Notes under the pieces: generated by a model
Seen by the model: the letters and a program-made list of their open reading frames with translations, nothing else
What the model was told of the DNA's origin: nothing
Database searches by the model: none
Position numbers and translations under genes: made by a program
Origin: Paracoccus sp. (in: a-proteobacteria)
GTDB lineage: Bacteria > Pseudomonadota > Alphaproteobacteria > Rhodobacterales > Rhodobacteraceae
Assembly (NCBI RefSeq): GCF_030538495.1
Contig: NZ_JAUNTW010000007.1
Coordinates: 100,583-164,582 of the forward strand
DNA length: 64,000 bases
Direction of reading: 5' to 3'
In this document: positions 34,526 to 47,391 of the stretch, one piece after another
How the letters are laid out: the number at the start of each line of letters is the position of its first letter
Numbering within the stretch: the stretch's first letter is position 1

Positions 34526-35148
34526 TTGATGGTGTTTGGCTTGTTGGAAGCCCACCCGGATCGCATGGCCACCGAGGGCGGAGCGGTAACCGCATGGTCG
34601 TCGGTGGGCGATCTTAGCAGTGTATGGCGGCAAGCCGATCCAGTCCTGCGCCCCTCGCTGACGGATGGCTGGGTTGGTATGGGTGGCAACTCACGAACGG
34701 AGTTAGCCGTCGGCACCAATACGGCCATCACCATTGCCGCCCGATTGTTTCAGTCGATAATGGCATCAATCAGCCGATTGTGGCGTCGTCAGCGTCGTAT
34801 TGCCGCGCGTGGTGGCGAGCCGCTGGCGTTTTGATCCGCGTCGGCTCGACTGCGGGTCAGCGGTCGTTTCCGCCGGCGCCGTAGCCGGTCGGTGTTGTTC
34901 TGGTAATCTCAGGGGCGTGAGTATCGGTCCATGTCGGAGGTCGATCCGAGAACTGGACCACAGACTTGAAGACGCATGGGATGGGCAACTTGATCATCGG
35001 CGGCGAGGCGAATCCCACAAACAACCATCTGGCCTATAATCGCATCGGCGTCTGGAAATCCGCGCTGATAGGCGATCACCTGATGACGGCGTGTCGGGGC
35101 CTGACCGGCAGCAGAACTGGACCACTTAAATGCATGTTCAAGAGTTAG
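34526..35148 (+). pseudogene. Decayed lectin/LamG-like gene (putative)
   Basis: The 900 bases between the SGNH gene and tRNA-Ser hold no intact gene. One frame (34526-34834) reads GGAVTAWSSVGDLSSVWRQA then PSLTDGWVGMGGN. Another frame (34921-35148) reads NLIIGGEANPTNNHLAYNRI then GVWKSALIGDHLMTACRGL. The two pieces look like the start and end of a concanavalin/LamG-type module of the kind found in phage or surface fibres, interrupted by frame changes and stops. A 13-base direct repeat, AGAACTGGACCAC, occurs at 34949 and 35113. Confidence 0.35.
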
Positions 35149-35295
35149 TTTCACAAAAACGTCTGCTGCAACTATTCGTGTCAAACTGTGTAAAAATCTG
35201 TGTCACGCTACACTCGTCTAGCATGTTCCCGTTCAAGCCGTGTCGCGCTGTGGGAGGGGAGTGTAGGAAGAATTTTCCCGGTCGCGGAAATGATA

Positions 35296-35323
35296 CCATC
35301 TTTTCAGCGGTTTGCAAAGATGG
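35296..35323 (-). terminator. Inverted repeat just downstream of tRNA-Ser
   Basis: CCATCTTT (35296-35303) and AAAGATGG (35316-35323) form an eight-base stem two bases beyond the CCA end of the tRNA. It may terminate or help process the tRNA transcript; no strong T-run follows on the minus strand. Confidence 0.4.
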
Positions 35324-35325
35324 TG

Positions 35326-35415
35326 TGGCGGAGGAGGTGGGATTCGAACCCACGGAGGACTTTCACCCTCGTCGGTTTTCAAGACCGGTGCATTAAACCA
35401 CTCTGCCACTCCTCC
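35326..35415 (-). tRNA. tRNA-Ser (anticodon TGA), CCA encoded
   Basis: 90 bases on the minus strand. The acceptor GGAGGAG pairs with CTCCTCC, the anticodon loop is CTTGAAA with TGA, a long variable arm is present (class II tRNA), and the T arm carries GGTTCGAATCC. CCA is encoded. It closes the accessory stretch that begins after tRNA-Glu. Confidence 0.96.
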
Positions 35416-35460
35416 GACCTGCGCGGCTTATACGGTTGCGCGGGCCGTGACAAGTATGTG

Positions 35461-35961
35461 TCAGCGGCGGATGCTGATTGTGTTGGCGGCGCCCATGATT
35501 TCCACGGCGGTGATGCGCGACAACTGCACATGGCTCAGCGATTGGGCCACGGTGATCGTGTCGGTGGCCGGGGTGGCGGGCAGGGTGGGCGTGCCTTCCG
35601 CAGGGGGCAGGGCGACAAAACGCAGGCGCAGCACGCCGTCGGCGTCGGGCGCCATGCGGCCACCGGGTTGCGGCGCGGCGGTCACCAAGGCGGCATTGGA
35701 ATAGCCTTTGACCGGCGCGAAACCCTGCACGACCAAGAGCCGCCCCTCGGTCGAGGGTTGCCACCTTGCGGCCAGCACCTGCGGCACACCGGGGCGACGG
35801 TCGGATTGGTCACGATAGCCGCCTTCGGGCGCCAGCGTTTGCGGCGCGGTGCTGCGGCTGCCCCACCAGCCCAGCGGGTTCCAGCCGCTGTCCCCCATCC
35901 GGCCACAGCCCGACAACGCGGTCGCAGCAATCAGCATCAGCGGCAAAATCGGTCGGGTCAT
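35461..35961 (-). CDS. Lipoprotein of unknown function
   Basis: 166 residues from ATG 35961, behind AGGAGG. Signal peptide and lipobox ALSGC (Cys at about 20) predict an outer- or inner-membrane-anchored periplasmic lipoprotein. The rest is beta-rich and ends ITAVEIMGAANTISIRR. No known domain is recognised. It is divergent from sufE with a 110-base gap and follows tRNA-Ser on the same strand. Confidence 0.8.
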   Translation of the reverse strand: MTRPILPLMLIAATALSGCGRMGDSGWNPLGWWGSRSTAPQTLAPEGGYRDQSDRRPGVPQVLAARWQPSTEGRLLVVQGFAPVKGYSNAALVTAAPQPGGRMAPDADGVLRLRFVALPPAEGTPTLPATPATDTITVAQSLSHVQLSRITAVEIMGAANTISIRR

Positions 35962-36072
35962 GCGGGCCTCCTGTCGTTGTCTCTGTGTTAGGGCAAAGTC
36001 GCGGCGCGGAAAAGCCTCTTTGACCTTTGGGGCGGTGCGGGTTACCCAAAGCCGACAGATCAGGAGACACCG

Positions 36073-36483
36073 ATGGCAACCCCCGCATTCGAAGATATTG
36101 CCGAAACCTTTGAATTTCTGGACGATTGGGAAGATCGTTACCGCCATGTCATCGAATTGGGCAAGGCCATGCCGGGGATGGATCCGGCCTTGCAGGTTCC
36201 CGCGACCAAGGTGGACGGCTGCGCCAGTCAGGTCTGGATCATGCCGGCGATTGACGGCGGACGGTTCGATTTCCACGGCGACAGCGACGCGCTGATCGTG
36301 CGCGGGCTGATCGCGGTGCTGCATGCGCTGTATTCCGGGCTGCCGGTGGCCGAGGTCGCGCAGGTGGACGCGCAGGCGGAATTGGCGCGGCTGGGGCTGG
36401 ACGAACATCTGTCGTCGCAGCGGTCCAACGGCGTGCGCGCAATGATCGGGCGGATCAGGCTGCTGGCCGCCGACGCAAGCTGA
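36073..36483 (+). CDS. sufE: Cysteine desulfuration protein SufE
   Basis: 136 residues. It accepts sulfur from SufS and passes it to the SufBCD scaffold. The catalytic cysteine is C50 in [10 protein letters not shown]. Flanking signatures are [14 protein letters not shown] at the N-terminus and [13 protein letters not shown] near the C-terminus. No suf operon is nearby; a SufU-like gene lies at 43.4 kb. The 3' end overlaps the convergent mnmA gene by 29 bases. Confidence 0.95.
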   Translation: MATPAFEDIAETFEFLDDWEDRYRHVIELGKAMPGMDPALQVPATKVDGCASQVWIMPAIDGGRFDFHGDSDALIVRGLIAVLHALYSGLPVAEVAQVDAQAELARLGLDEHLSSQRSNGVRAMIGRIRLLAADAS

Positions 36484-37615
36484 TCCAGCCGCCGCCCAGG
36501 ATTCGCGTGCCTTCGGGGGCGTAGAATACGCAGGCTTGGCCGGGGCTGACGCCTTCTTCGGCGGTCAGTAATTCCACCTCGGCCCGGCGGCCGGGCAGGG
36601 GGCGCAGAATGGCCGGGCGCGGCGGGCGCGTGGACCGGATGCGCACATTCACCGGGATTTCGCCGTCGAACGGTTCATCGCCCAGCCAGTTCACATCGGA
36701 CACGGGAACAATCGTCGTGGCCAGTGCCGATTTCGGCCCCACGATCACCTGCCGCGCATCCGGGTCCAGCCGCACAACATAAAGCGGGTCGCCCAAGCCG
36801 CCGATTCCCAAACCGCGCCGCTGCCCGATGGTATAGTGAATCACGCCGCGATGCTGGCCCAGAACCGTGCCGTTCATGTCCACAATATCGCCGGGATCCG
36901 CCGCGCCGGGGCGCAGTTTTTCAATCACAGCTGCGTAATCGCCATTGGGGACAAAGCAAATATCCTGACTGTCGGGCTTGTCCGCCACGCCCAGCCCATA
37001 TTCCGCCGCCAATGCGCGGGTTTCGGCTTTGCTGGCCAGATGACCCAACGGAAAGCGCAGGAAATCCAGCTGTTCCTGCGTGGTGGAGAACAGGAAATAG
37101 CTTTGATCCCGCGCGGGGTCCGCCGCCATATGCAGCTCGGCCCGCTGATCGCCCATTTTGCGCTGAATATAATGCCCGGTCGCCATGCAATCGGCATCCA
37201 GATCGCGCGCGGTTTCCAGCAAATCGCGGAATTTCACCCGTTCATTGCAGCGGATGCAGGGAACCGGCGTCGCCCCCGCCAGATACGCATCGGCAAATTC
37301 ATCAATCACCGATTCGCGGAATTTGTTTTCGTAATCAAGGACGTAATGCGGAAACCCCATCCGTTCCGCCACGCGCCGCGCGTCGTGAATATCTTGCCCC
37401 GCGCAGCAGGCGCCCTTTTTCGCCAAGGCCGCGCCGTGGTCATACAACTGCAACGTCACGCCGATGACATCATAGCCCTGCGCCTTCAGCTGCGCGGCCA
37501 CGACGGAACTGTCCACCCCGCCCGACATGGCCACAACCACACGGGTGTCGCCCGGACTTTTGGCAAAGCCAAGGCTGTTCAATTCATCGGTTCGCGCTGT
37601 GTTCTGACTGGTCAT
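36455..37615 (-). CDS. mnmA: tRNA-specific 2-thiouridylase MnmA
   Basis: 386 residues. It thiolates U34 of tRNAs for Lys, Glu and Gln. The PP-loop is SGGVDSS at 31-37. Catalytic cysteines correspond to C123 ([10 protein letters not shown]) and C220 ([12 protein letters not shown]). The C-terminal beta domain has the [19 protein letters not shown] segment. It is convergent with and overlaps sufE. Confidence 0.96.
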   Translation of the reverse strand: MTSQNTARTDELNSLGFAKSPGDTRVVVAMSGGVDSSVVAAQLKAQGYDVIGVTLQLYDHGAALAKKGACCAGQDIHDARRVAERMGFPHYVLDYENKFRESVIDEFADAYLAGATPVPCIRCNERVKFRDLLETARDLDADCMATGHYIQRKMGDQRAELHMAADPARDQSYFLFSTTQEQLDFLRFPLGHLASKAETRALAAEYGLGVADKPDSQDICFVPNGDYAAVIEKLRPGAADPGDIVDMNGTVLGQHRGVIHYTIGQRRGLGIGGLGDPLYVVRLDPDARQVIVGPKSALATTIVPVSDVNWLGDEPFDGEIPVNVRIRSTRPPRPAILRPLPGRRAEVELLTAEEGVSPGQACVFYAPEGTRILGGGWISLRRRPAA

Positions 37616-37724
37616 GGGGCCTCTGTGGCGGGGATTCGCACCTGTGGCAAGCCCCGGAATAGATCAAAATATAGGTAAATGCTGTGTATTCTCAAGCTGA
37701 CAGAGGGCGAAAAAACGGGTTGGA

Positions 37725-37739
37725 CTAACCGGGAATTAA
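37725..37739 (+). promoter_or_regulatory. CtrA-type box upstream of sciP
   Basis: CTAA (37725-37728), seven bases, TTAA (37736-37739): the TTAA-N7-TTAA pattern with one mismatch. It lies 42 bases before the sciP start. Confidence 0.5.
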
Positions 37740-37781
37740 ACTTCGGACGCTAAGCACAGATGAACAACGAAGGAGAGCTTG

Positions 37782-38057
37782 ATGTTCGTGAAAAAAATCA
37801 CCGGTCCCCGCACGGTTACGCTGGATGACGGCAGCATTTTGTCCATGGCCGACCTGCCGCACAGCGCAACCCGTTGGGTTGCCAGCCGAAAAGAGGTCGT
37901 CGTTAAGGCCGTGAATCACGGTCTGGTGTCGCGCAACGATGCCTTGGAACGCTACGGCCTGTCCGAAGAAGAATTCGACAGCTGGTGCATGGCGGTGCAA
38001 CGGCATGGAAAATCTGCGTTAAAGGTCACGGCGCTGCAACGCTATAGACAACTTTAG
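37782..38057 (+). CDS. sciP: CtrA inhibitor SciP (DUF1153)
   Basis: 91 residues from ATG 37782 behind AAGGAGAG. DUF1153 family: small cytosolic helix-turn-helix protein that binds CtrA and blocks activation. Family-typical parts are GPRTVTLDDGSILSMADLP, TRWVASRKEVVV and LERYGLSEEEFDSW. It is 94 bases upstream of ctrA. In R. capsulatus SciP is known to affect the CtrA regulon, including motility and GTA functions. Confidence 0.93.
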   Translation: MFVKKITGPRTVTLDDGSILSMADLPHSATRWVASRKEVVVKAVNHGLVSRNDALERYGLSEEEFDSWCMAVQRHGKSALKVTALQRYRQL

Positions 38058-38085
38058 GTTGAATTTTGTTAAAATTTTGGCGAAA

Positions 38086-38100
38086 GTAACGTCTTGTTAA
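38086..38100 (+). promoter_or_regulatory. CtrA-type box in the ctrA promoter
   Basis: GTAA (38086-38089), seven bases, TTAA (38097-38100), one mismatch from TTAA-N7-TTAA. It is 51 bases above the ctrA start, consistent with autoregulation. A GANTC (CcrM) site, GAATC, lies between box and start at 38132-38136. Confidence 0.55.
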
Positions 38101-38151
38101 CTCATTTGGTTCATTCTGTTCTGAACGCGACGAATCGAGGGCTTAGAACAA

Positions 38152-43181
<5,030 letters not shown>

Positions 43182-43185
43182 ACTT

Positions 43186-43200
43186 GTTCCTAAATTGTTC
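43186..43200 (+). promoter_or_regulatory. Alphaproteobacterial LexA box (GTTC-N7-GTTC)
   Basis: GTTC at 43186-43189 and GTTC at 43197-43200 are separated by exactly seven bases, the known SOS-box pattern of alphaproteobacteria. It begins four bases after the recG stop, in an AT-rich patch, 54 bases before the start of a 31-codon ORF. Confidence 0.6.
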
Positions 43201-43253
43201 TTTACAAAGGGGCGCGAATCATGGAACAAAGGGGCAACAAGAGGAGATTGCCC

Positions 43254-43349
43254 ATGACCCGCGACCTGATCACTGATGTTCTTGGCCTGACCGCTGTTGG
43301 CCTGACCACCACGGTTGTCCTGTGGTTGCCCGCCTTTTTCGGCGTCTGA
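43254..43349 (+). CDS. 31-residue membrane peptide behind a LexA box (SidA-like candidate)
   Basis: 31 codons from ATG 43254 with a GAGGAG ribosome-binding site eight bases upstream; an in-frame ATG at 43221 would give 42 residues. The peptide MTRDLITDVLGLTAVGL continues as TTTVVLWLPAFFGV: a short polar N-terminus, then a single hydrophobic helix (about 9-28). With the SOS-type box upstream it resembles in design the Caulobacter SidA peptide (29 residues, single helix, LexA-controlled, blocks division). Sequence homology to SidA cannot be judged here. It is located directly after recG. Confidence 0.6.
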   Translation: MTRDLITDVLGLTAVGLTTTVVLWLPAFFGV

Positions 43350-43442
43350 GTTTACTGCCCGCATTGCGACGGCGCCCACGCCTGTGCGCCAATTGTCCCG
43401 GTCGCAATGCGTAACTTGGCCAATCTTTTGGGGTTGGCCCTT

Positions 43443-43883
43443 TTATTCCGATGCGGCTTGGTCAATGGCGGCCAATGTCGCGTCCCATGCCAGCAGGATT
43501 GACGGATGTCGGTTCGGATAATCGCGGGCGGGTAACAATGCCTCGGCCGCGTCAAAGGGGGCGGCGGGTGCTGCGGCGTCGGATGTCAGCATCGCGACCA
43601 ATTGGTCGCGCGCCGTTGCGATGTCGTCGCGGGTGCAGCCTAGGACGGCTCTGCCCAGAACCGCCGCCGATGCCTGACCTAAGGCGCAGGCGCGGACCTC
43701 TTGCGCGAAATCGGCGATGCGGTTGCCGTTCATGCGCAAGGTGACGGTGACCGATGATCCGCATTGCGGTGACCGCCGCATGGCATGACCGTCGCAGGGA
43801 TCCAGCCGGCCCTGATGCGGAATCGCCGTGGTCAGCGCCAGAATACGGCGGGAATAAAGCTGCATCAGGTCGCTGTCGGCCAT
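43443..43883 (-). CDS. Iron-sulfur cluster assembly scaffold, SufU/IscU-like
   Basis: 146 residues, NifU N-terminal/IscU fold. Candidate ligand cysteines: PCDGHA and PQCGSS near 30-42 and VRACALGQASAAVL near 63-76, followed by a GCTRDD. The CALGQAS wording matches the CxxxxAS motif of SufU/IscU scaffolds. The first site differs from the usual NPxCGD, so the function may be diverged. It is convergent with recG's downstream small gene and divergent from hisI. Confidence 0.8.
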   Translation of the reverse strand: MADSDLMQLYSRRILALTTAIPHQGRLDPCDGHAMRRSPQCGSSVTVTLRMNGNRIADFAQEVRACALGQASAAVLGRAVLGCTRDDIATARDQLVAMLTSDAAAPAAPFDAAEALLPARDYPNRHPSILLAWDATLAAIDQAASE

Positions 43884-43945
43884 CGGTTCTTTCCTGTGGC
43901 GGGGCTGCGGATTAGATAGGGGGGCAGTCAGCGAAAGGAAACCCG

Positions 43946-44299
43946 ATGTTTGATCCCGCCAGCCTTAAATATGACGCAAACGGGCTGATCCCGGCCATTG
44001 CGCAGGACGCCGATACGGGCGAGGTGCTGATGATGGCGTGGATGAACGCGCAGGCGGTCGCGCAAACGCTGGAGACCGGGCGCGTCACCTATTGGTCGCG
44101 GTCGCGGCAATCCTTTTGGGTCAAAGGTGAAAGTTCCGGCCATATTCAGGAATTGGTCGAATTGCGCGTCGATTGCGACCGCGATTGCCTGCTGGCCGTG
44201 CTGCGTCAAACCGGGCCAGCCTGTCACACCAACCGACGCAGTTGTTTTTACACGGCGATTCGTGGCGGGGCCGAGATTGTGATTATGGAGCCGCAGTAA
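43946..44299 (+). CDS. hisI: Phosphoribosyl-AMP cyclohydrolase
   Basis: 117 residues, third step of histidine synthesis, HisI only (the HisE part is a separate gene at 60.0 kb). Motifs: MMAWMNAQAVAQTLETG, YWSRSRQSFWVKGESSGH, the metal-binding RVDCDRDCLL and CHTNRRSCFY. The 3' end overlaps the convergent gluQRS gene by 17 bases. Confidence 0.96.
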   Translation: MFDPASLKYDANGLIPAIAQDADTGEVLMMAWMNAQAVAQTLETGRVTYWSRSRQSFWVKGESSGHIQELVELRVDCDRDCLLAVLRQTGPACHTNRRSCFYTAIRGGAEIVIMEPQ

Positions 44300-45125
44300 G
44301 TCCGACCATCCGGCGAATATCGTCGGGCGTCGCGCCGTCCTGCCGATATTGGCGGATCGCGCGGGCATCATCGCGTTTGGCCAGCCTTTTGCCCGCATCA
44401 TCGCGGATCAGGGCGTGGTGATGATAGGCGGGCATCGGCAGATTCAACAGGCGTTGCAGCAGAATATGAATAAAGGTTGAATCAAACAGGTCTTTCCCGC
44501 GCGTGACCAATGTCACCCCCTGCGCGGCGTCATCAACCACGACCGCCAGATGATAGCTGGTGCCCATCCCCCGCCGCGACAGGATGACATCTCCGATCCT
44601 GTCCCGGAATTGATCGCGGGTCAATTCGCTGGGCAAGGCCATGCCGCGATCCTGAAACCCGATCCGGTCGATCTGCATCGCATCAAAGGCGCGCCCGACA
44701 TCCAGCCGGATCACATCATCTGGGTCAGCCTTATCCATCCGACGCCCGCGACAAGTGCCGGGATAGATCAGTCCATCGGGGCCGGCGGGCAACGCGCCTT
44801 CTTGCGGCGCGGACAAGGCCGCCCGAATATCGCCGCGACGGCAGCGGCAGGGATAGGTTAACGGCGCCAGCCGCCGCAGCGCCGCCCGGTATTCGGCCAT
44901 CCGGTCGGATTGCCGCATGACCGGACGCGGCCAGTTTAACCCCAGCCAGGTTAAATCTTCGTAAATCGCGTCCTCGAATTCCGGTGTGCAGCGGTCGCAG
45001 TCAATATCTTCGATCCGCAGGTGAAACGCGCCGGATTGTGCCGCGATCAGGGCCGAATAGGCGTGGCCCAGATGCAACAACCCGGTGGGTGACGGCGCGA
45101 ATCGCGTTACTGCGCGGCCAGCCAT
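44283..45125 (-). CDS. gluQRS: Glutamyl-Q tRNA(Asp) synthetase
   Basis: 280 residues, a truncated GluRS-like enzyme that puts glutamate on queuosine of tRNA-Asp. HIGH-like motif [11 protein letters not shown] at 16-26, zinc-site region [11 protein letters not shown] and YPGTCRGRR, and KMSKS-like KRLAKRD near the C-terminus. It lacks the anticodon-binding domain of full GluRS, as expected. Its start overlaps the trmFO stop region by 19 bases. Confidence 0.93.
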   Translation of the reverse strand: MAGRAVTRFAPSPTGLLHLGHAYSALIAAQSGAFHLRIEDIDCDRCTPEFEDAIYEDLTWLGLNWPRPVMRQSDRMAEYRAALRRLAPLTYPCRCRRGDIRAALSAPQEGALPAGPDGLIYPGTCRGRRMDKADPDDVIRLDVGRAFDAMQIDRIGFQDRGMALPSELTRDQFRDRIGDVILSRRGMGTSYHLAVVVDDAAQGVTLVTRGKDLFDSTFIHILLQRLLNLPMPAYHHHALIRDDAGKRLAKRDDARAIRQYRQDGATPDDIRRMVGLTAAP

Positions 45126-46444
45126 GCCGTGAAATCCGCCTTGGCCCGGTCGGTATAGGCGGGGTAACGATCCTTGCGCCCGCGCCGCCCGCCGCGCACA
45201 TCATCCAAAGGTGGGAACAGGCCGAAATTAACGTTCATCGGCTGAAACGTCTTGGCATCCGCGCCGCCGGTGATGTGGTTCACCAAGGCGCCCATGGCCG
45301 TGGTATAAGGCGGCGGGGCCAAATCGCCGCCGCGCGCCTGCGCCGCCGCCATCCGACCGGCCAACAGCCCCATGGCCGCGCTTTCGACGTAGCCTTCGAC
45401 CCCCGTCACCTGTCCGGCGAATCGCAGATTTGGGCGCAGCCGCAACCGCATCCGATCATCCAGCAAAGTGGGCGAGTTCAGGAAACTGTTGCGGTGAATC
45501 CCGCCCAGCCGGGCAAAGCTGGCATTGTGCAGGCCGGGGATCATCCGAAACACCTGCGTCTGCGCTCCATATTTCATCTTAGTCTGGAAACCAACGATAT
45601 TATACAGTGTTCCCAATGCGTTATCACGTCGCAGCTGCACCACGGCATAGGCTTTTTCATCGGGTTTATGCGCATTGGTCAGACCAACCGGCTTCATCGG
45701 GCCGTGGCGCAGGGTTTCACGGCCGCGTTCGGCCATTACCTCGATCGGCAGGCAACCGTCGAAATAACCAGCGGTTTCGCCTTCGTGAAATTCGGTTTTG
45801 TCGGCGGCCAGCAGCGCGTCGATGAAGGCTTCGTATTCGTCGCGCGTCATCGGGCAATTGATATAAGCGCGGCGTTCAGCCTCGGTCTCGCCCTTGTCAT
45901 AGCGGCTTTGTTCCCACGCCACCGACATATCAATGGTTTCGGCGTGAACAATGGGCGCAATCGCATCGAAAAAGGCCAGCGATTCGGTGCCGGTCACCCC
46001 ACGGATCGCATGGGCCAGCTTGTCCGAGGTCAGCGGCCCCGTCGCCACGATCCAGTTTCCATCACTGGGCAAGTCACTGATTTCGCCGGGAACAATGTCG
46101 ATCAGCGGATCCGCCCGCAGCGCATCGGTGACCGCGCCCGAAAACGCGTCGCGATCCACGGCAAGCGCGCCACCCGCCGGCAAACGGTGCCGGTCGGCCA
46201 TGGCCATGATCAACCCATCCGCCGCGCGCATTTCCCAATGCAGCAGCCCAACGGCGTTCATCACATCATCATCGGACCGGAAACTGTTCGAGCACACCAT
46301 TTCCGCACAATCGCCGGTGCGATGCGCAAATGTTTCCACAGCGGGGCGCATTTCGTGCAAAACCACCGGGACGCCCGCCCGAGCCACCTGCCAAGCGGCC
46401 TCGGACCCGGCCAGACCGGCGCCAATGATGTGAACGGGTTCCAT
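45107..46444 (-). CDS. trmFO: Folate-dependent tRNA (uracil-54) methyltransferase TrmFO
   Basis: 445 residues. It makes ribothymidine at position 54 of the T loop using methylenetetrahydrofolate and FAD. The N-terminal FAD motif is [14 protein letters not shown]. The conserved [11 protein letters not shown] and [11 protein letters not shown] segments are typical. It forms a two-gene unit with gluQRS, both tRNA modification functions. Confidence 0.95.
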   Translation of the reverse strand: MEPVHIIGAGLAGSEAAWQVARAGVPVVLHEMRPAVETFAHRTGDCAEMVCSNSFRSDDDVMNAVGLLHWEMRAADGLIMAMADRHRLPAGGALAVDRDAFSGAVTDALRADPLIDIVPGEISDLPSDGNWIVATGPLTSDKLAHAIRGVTGTESLAFFDAIAPIVHAETIDMSVAWEQSRYDKGETEAERRAYINCPMTRDEYEAFIDALLAADKTEFHEGETAGYFDGCLPIEVMAERGRETLRHGPMKPVGLTNAHKPDEKAYAVVQLRRDNALGTLYNIVGFQTKMKYGAQTQVFRMIPGLHNASFARLGGIHRNSFLNSPTLLDDRMRLRLRPNLRFAGQVTGVEGYVESAAMGLLAGRMAAAQARGGDLAPPPYTTAMGALVNHITGGADAKTFQPMNVNFGLFPPLDDVRGGRRGRKDRYPAYTDRAKADFTAWLAAQ

Positions 46445-46479
46445 GCGATCCTCCTGCGGGGCAGATTAGCGAAACTTAG

Positions 46480-46544
46480 ATAAATTGAAAGGGCGGCACC
46501 AACGGCACCGCCCCCTGTTTGCACAGCATTTGAATCAAATGCTG
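46480..46544 (-). terminator. Terminator and inverted repeat downstream of rplY
   Basis: On the minus strand a ten-base imperfect stem (46491-46500 with 46504-46513) runs into TTTCAATTT. Between it and the gene lies a perfect ten-base inverted repeat, CAGCATTTGA and TCAAATGCTG (46524-46544), starting one base after the rplY stop. Confidence 0.75.
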
Positions 46545-46545
46545 A

Positions 46546-47172
46546 TTATTCGGCCGCGGCTTCGCCTTCGGCTTCTTCGTCATCGCTGGACCGCAGCGCC
46601 GAGGGGGCAGCGATGTTGGCGATCACAAAGTTGCGGTCGATGGTCGGCTTGGCGCCGGCGGGCAGTTTCACATCGCCAATGTGAATGGTGTCGCCGACAT
46701 TCAGACCTTCCAGATCAACGGTGATGTGATCGGGAATGTCGCCAGCGGTGACGACCAGCTCAACCTCGGCGCGGACGGTGACCAGAGTGCCACCACGCTT
46801 CAGGCCGGGGCATTTGTCATGGTTCACAAATTCAACCGGGATGAACAGGTTCACTTTCGACGTGCGGCGCAGGCGCATAAAGTCGATGTGGATCGGCAGA
46901 TCCTTCACAACGTCCTTTTGCACGGCGCGGCAGATCACGCGAACGTCGTCCTGACCGTCCACTTTCAGGTTCCACAGGGTGGACATGAAGCGGCCTGCGC
47001 GCAGTTGCGTCAGCAGCTTGTTGAATTCAAACGCGACGGCGACGGGTTCTTTGTTGTCACCATACACGATACCGGGCACCTTGCCTTCGCGGCGAGCTTG
47101 GCGGGCGGCCCCCTTGCCTGTCCCCGCGCGTGCCTCGGCCACCAGATCCGGGATCTCTTTGGCCATAGTCAT
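46546..47172 (-). CDS. rplY: Ribosomal protein L25 (CTC/TL5 type)
   Basis: 208 residues; starts at ATG 47172 or 47166 (MAKEIPDL). 5S rRNA-binding domain (about 1-95: [20 protein letters not shown]) and the C-terminal CTC/TL5 beta domain, ending in an acidic tail ([13 protein letters not shown]). The longer form is normal outside gammaproteobacteria. Single-gene unit with its own terminator. Confidence 0.95.
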   Translation of the reverse strand: MTMAKEIPDLVAEARAGTGKGAARQARREGKVPGIVYGDNKEPVAVAFEFNKLLTQLRAGRFMSTLWNLKVDGQDDVRVICRAVQKDVVKDLPIHIDFMRLRRTSKVNLFIPVEFVNHDKCPGLKRGGTLVTVRAEVELVVTAGDIPDHITVDLEGLNVGDTIHIGDVKLPAGAKPTIDRNFVIANIAAPSALRSSDDEEAEGEAAAE

Positions 47173-47270
47173 ATTCCTTAATCAGTTATGTGATGCCGTC
47201 ACCCTCCAAGGGTGCGTGACGACAGGCGGCGCGTATACGCCAGCAGACGCGTTTTGTAAAGCCGTTTTAT

Positions 47271-47387
47271 CTTCTGTGGCTAAATATCCCGGAGTGAGAC
47301 GGATCAGGAAAAGGTCCAGTGGACCTTTTCCCCGTCGAACGCCTGCCCACCAGTTGGCAGGCTGGGGGGGCTGGCGCCCGGTCTCAC
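47271..47387. repeat. Structured intergenic repeat between rplY and lldD
   Basis: CTTCTGTGGCTAAATATCCCGG (47271-47292, quoted as two words CTTCTGTGGC and TAAATATCCCGG) is followed by an outer stem GTGAGAC (47294-47300) / GTCTCAC (47381-47387). This encloses two hairpins: GGAAAAGGTC/GACCTTTTCC (47307-47331) and GCCTGCC/GGCAGGC (47341-47362). CCCGTCGAACGCC lies between them. The end words also occur near 4.35-4.40 kb in reverse orientation. Confidence 0.65.
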
Positions 47388-47391
47388 CCCA

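Noticed and set aside
30704..35415. Integrative element with att repeats at the tRNA ends
   Set aside because: No second copy of either tRNA 3' end and no integrase were seen in or around the interval.
38109..38121. GTTC pair before ctrA as a LexA box
   Set aside because: The spacing is five bases, not the seven needed for the alphaproteobacterial SOS box.
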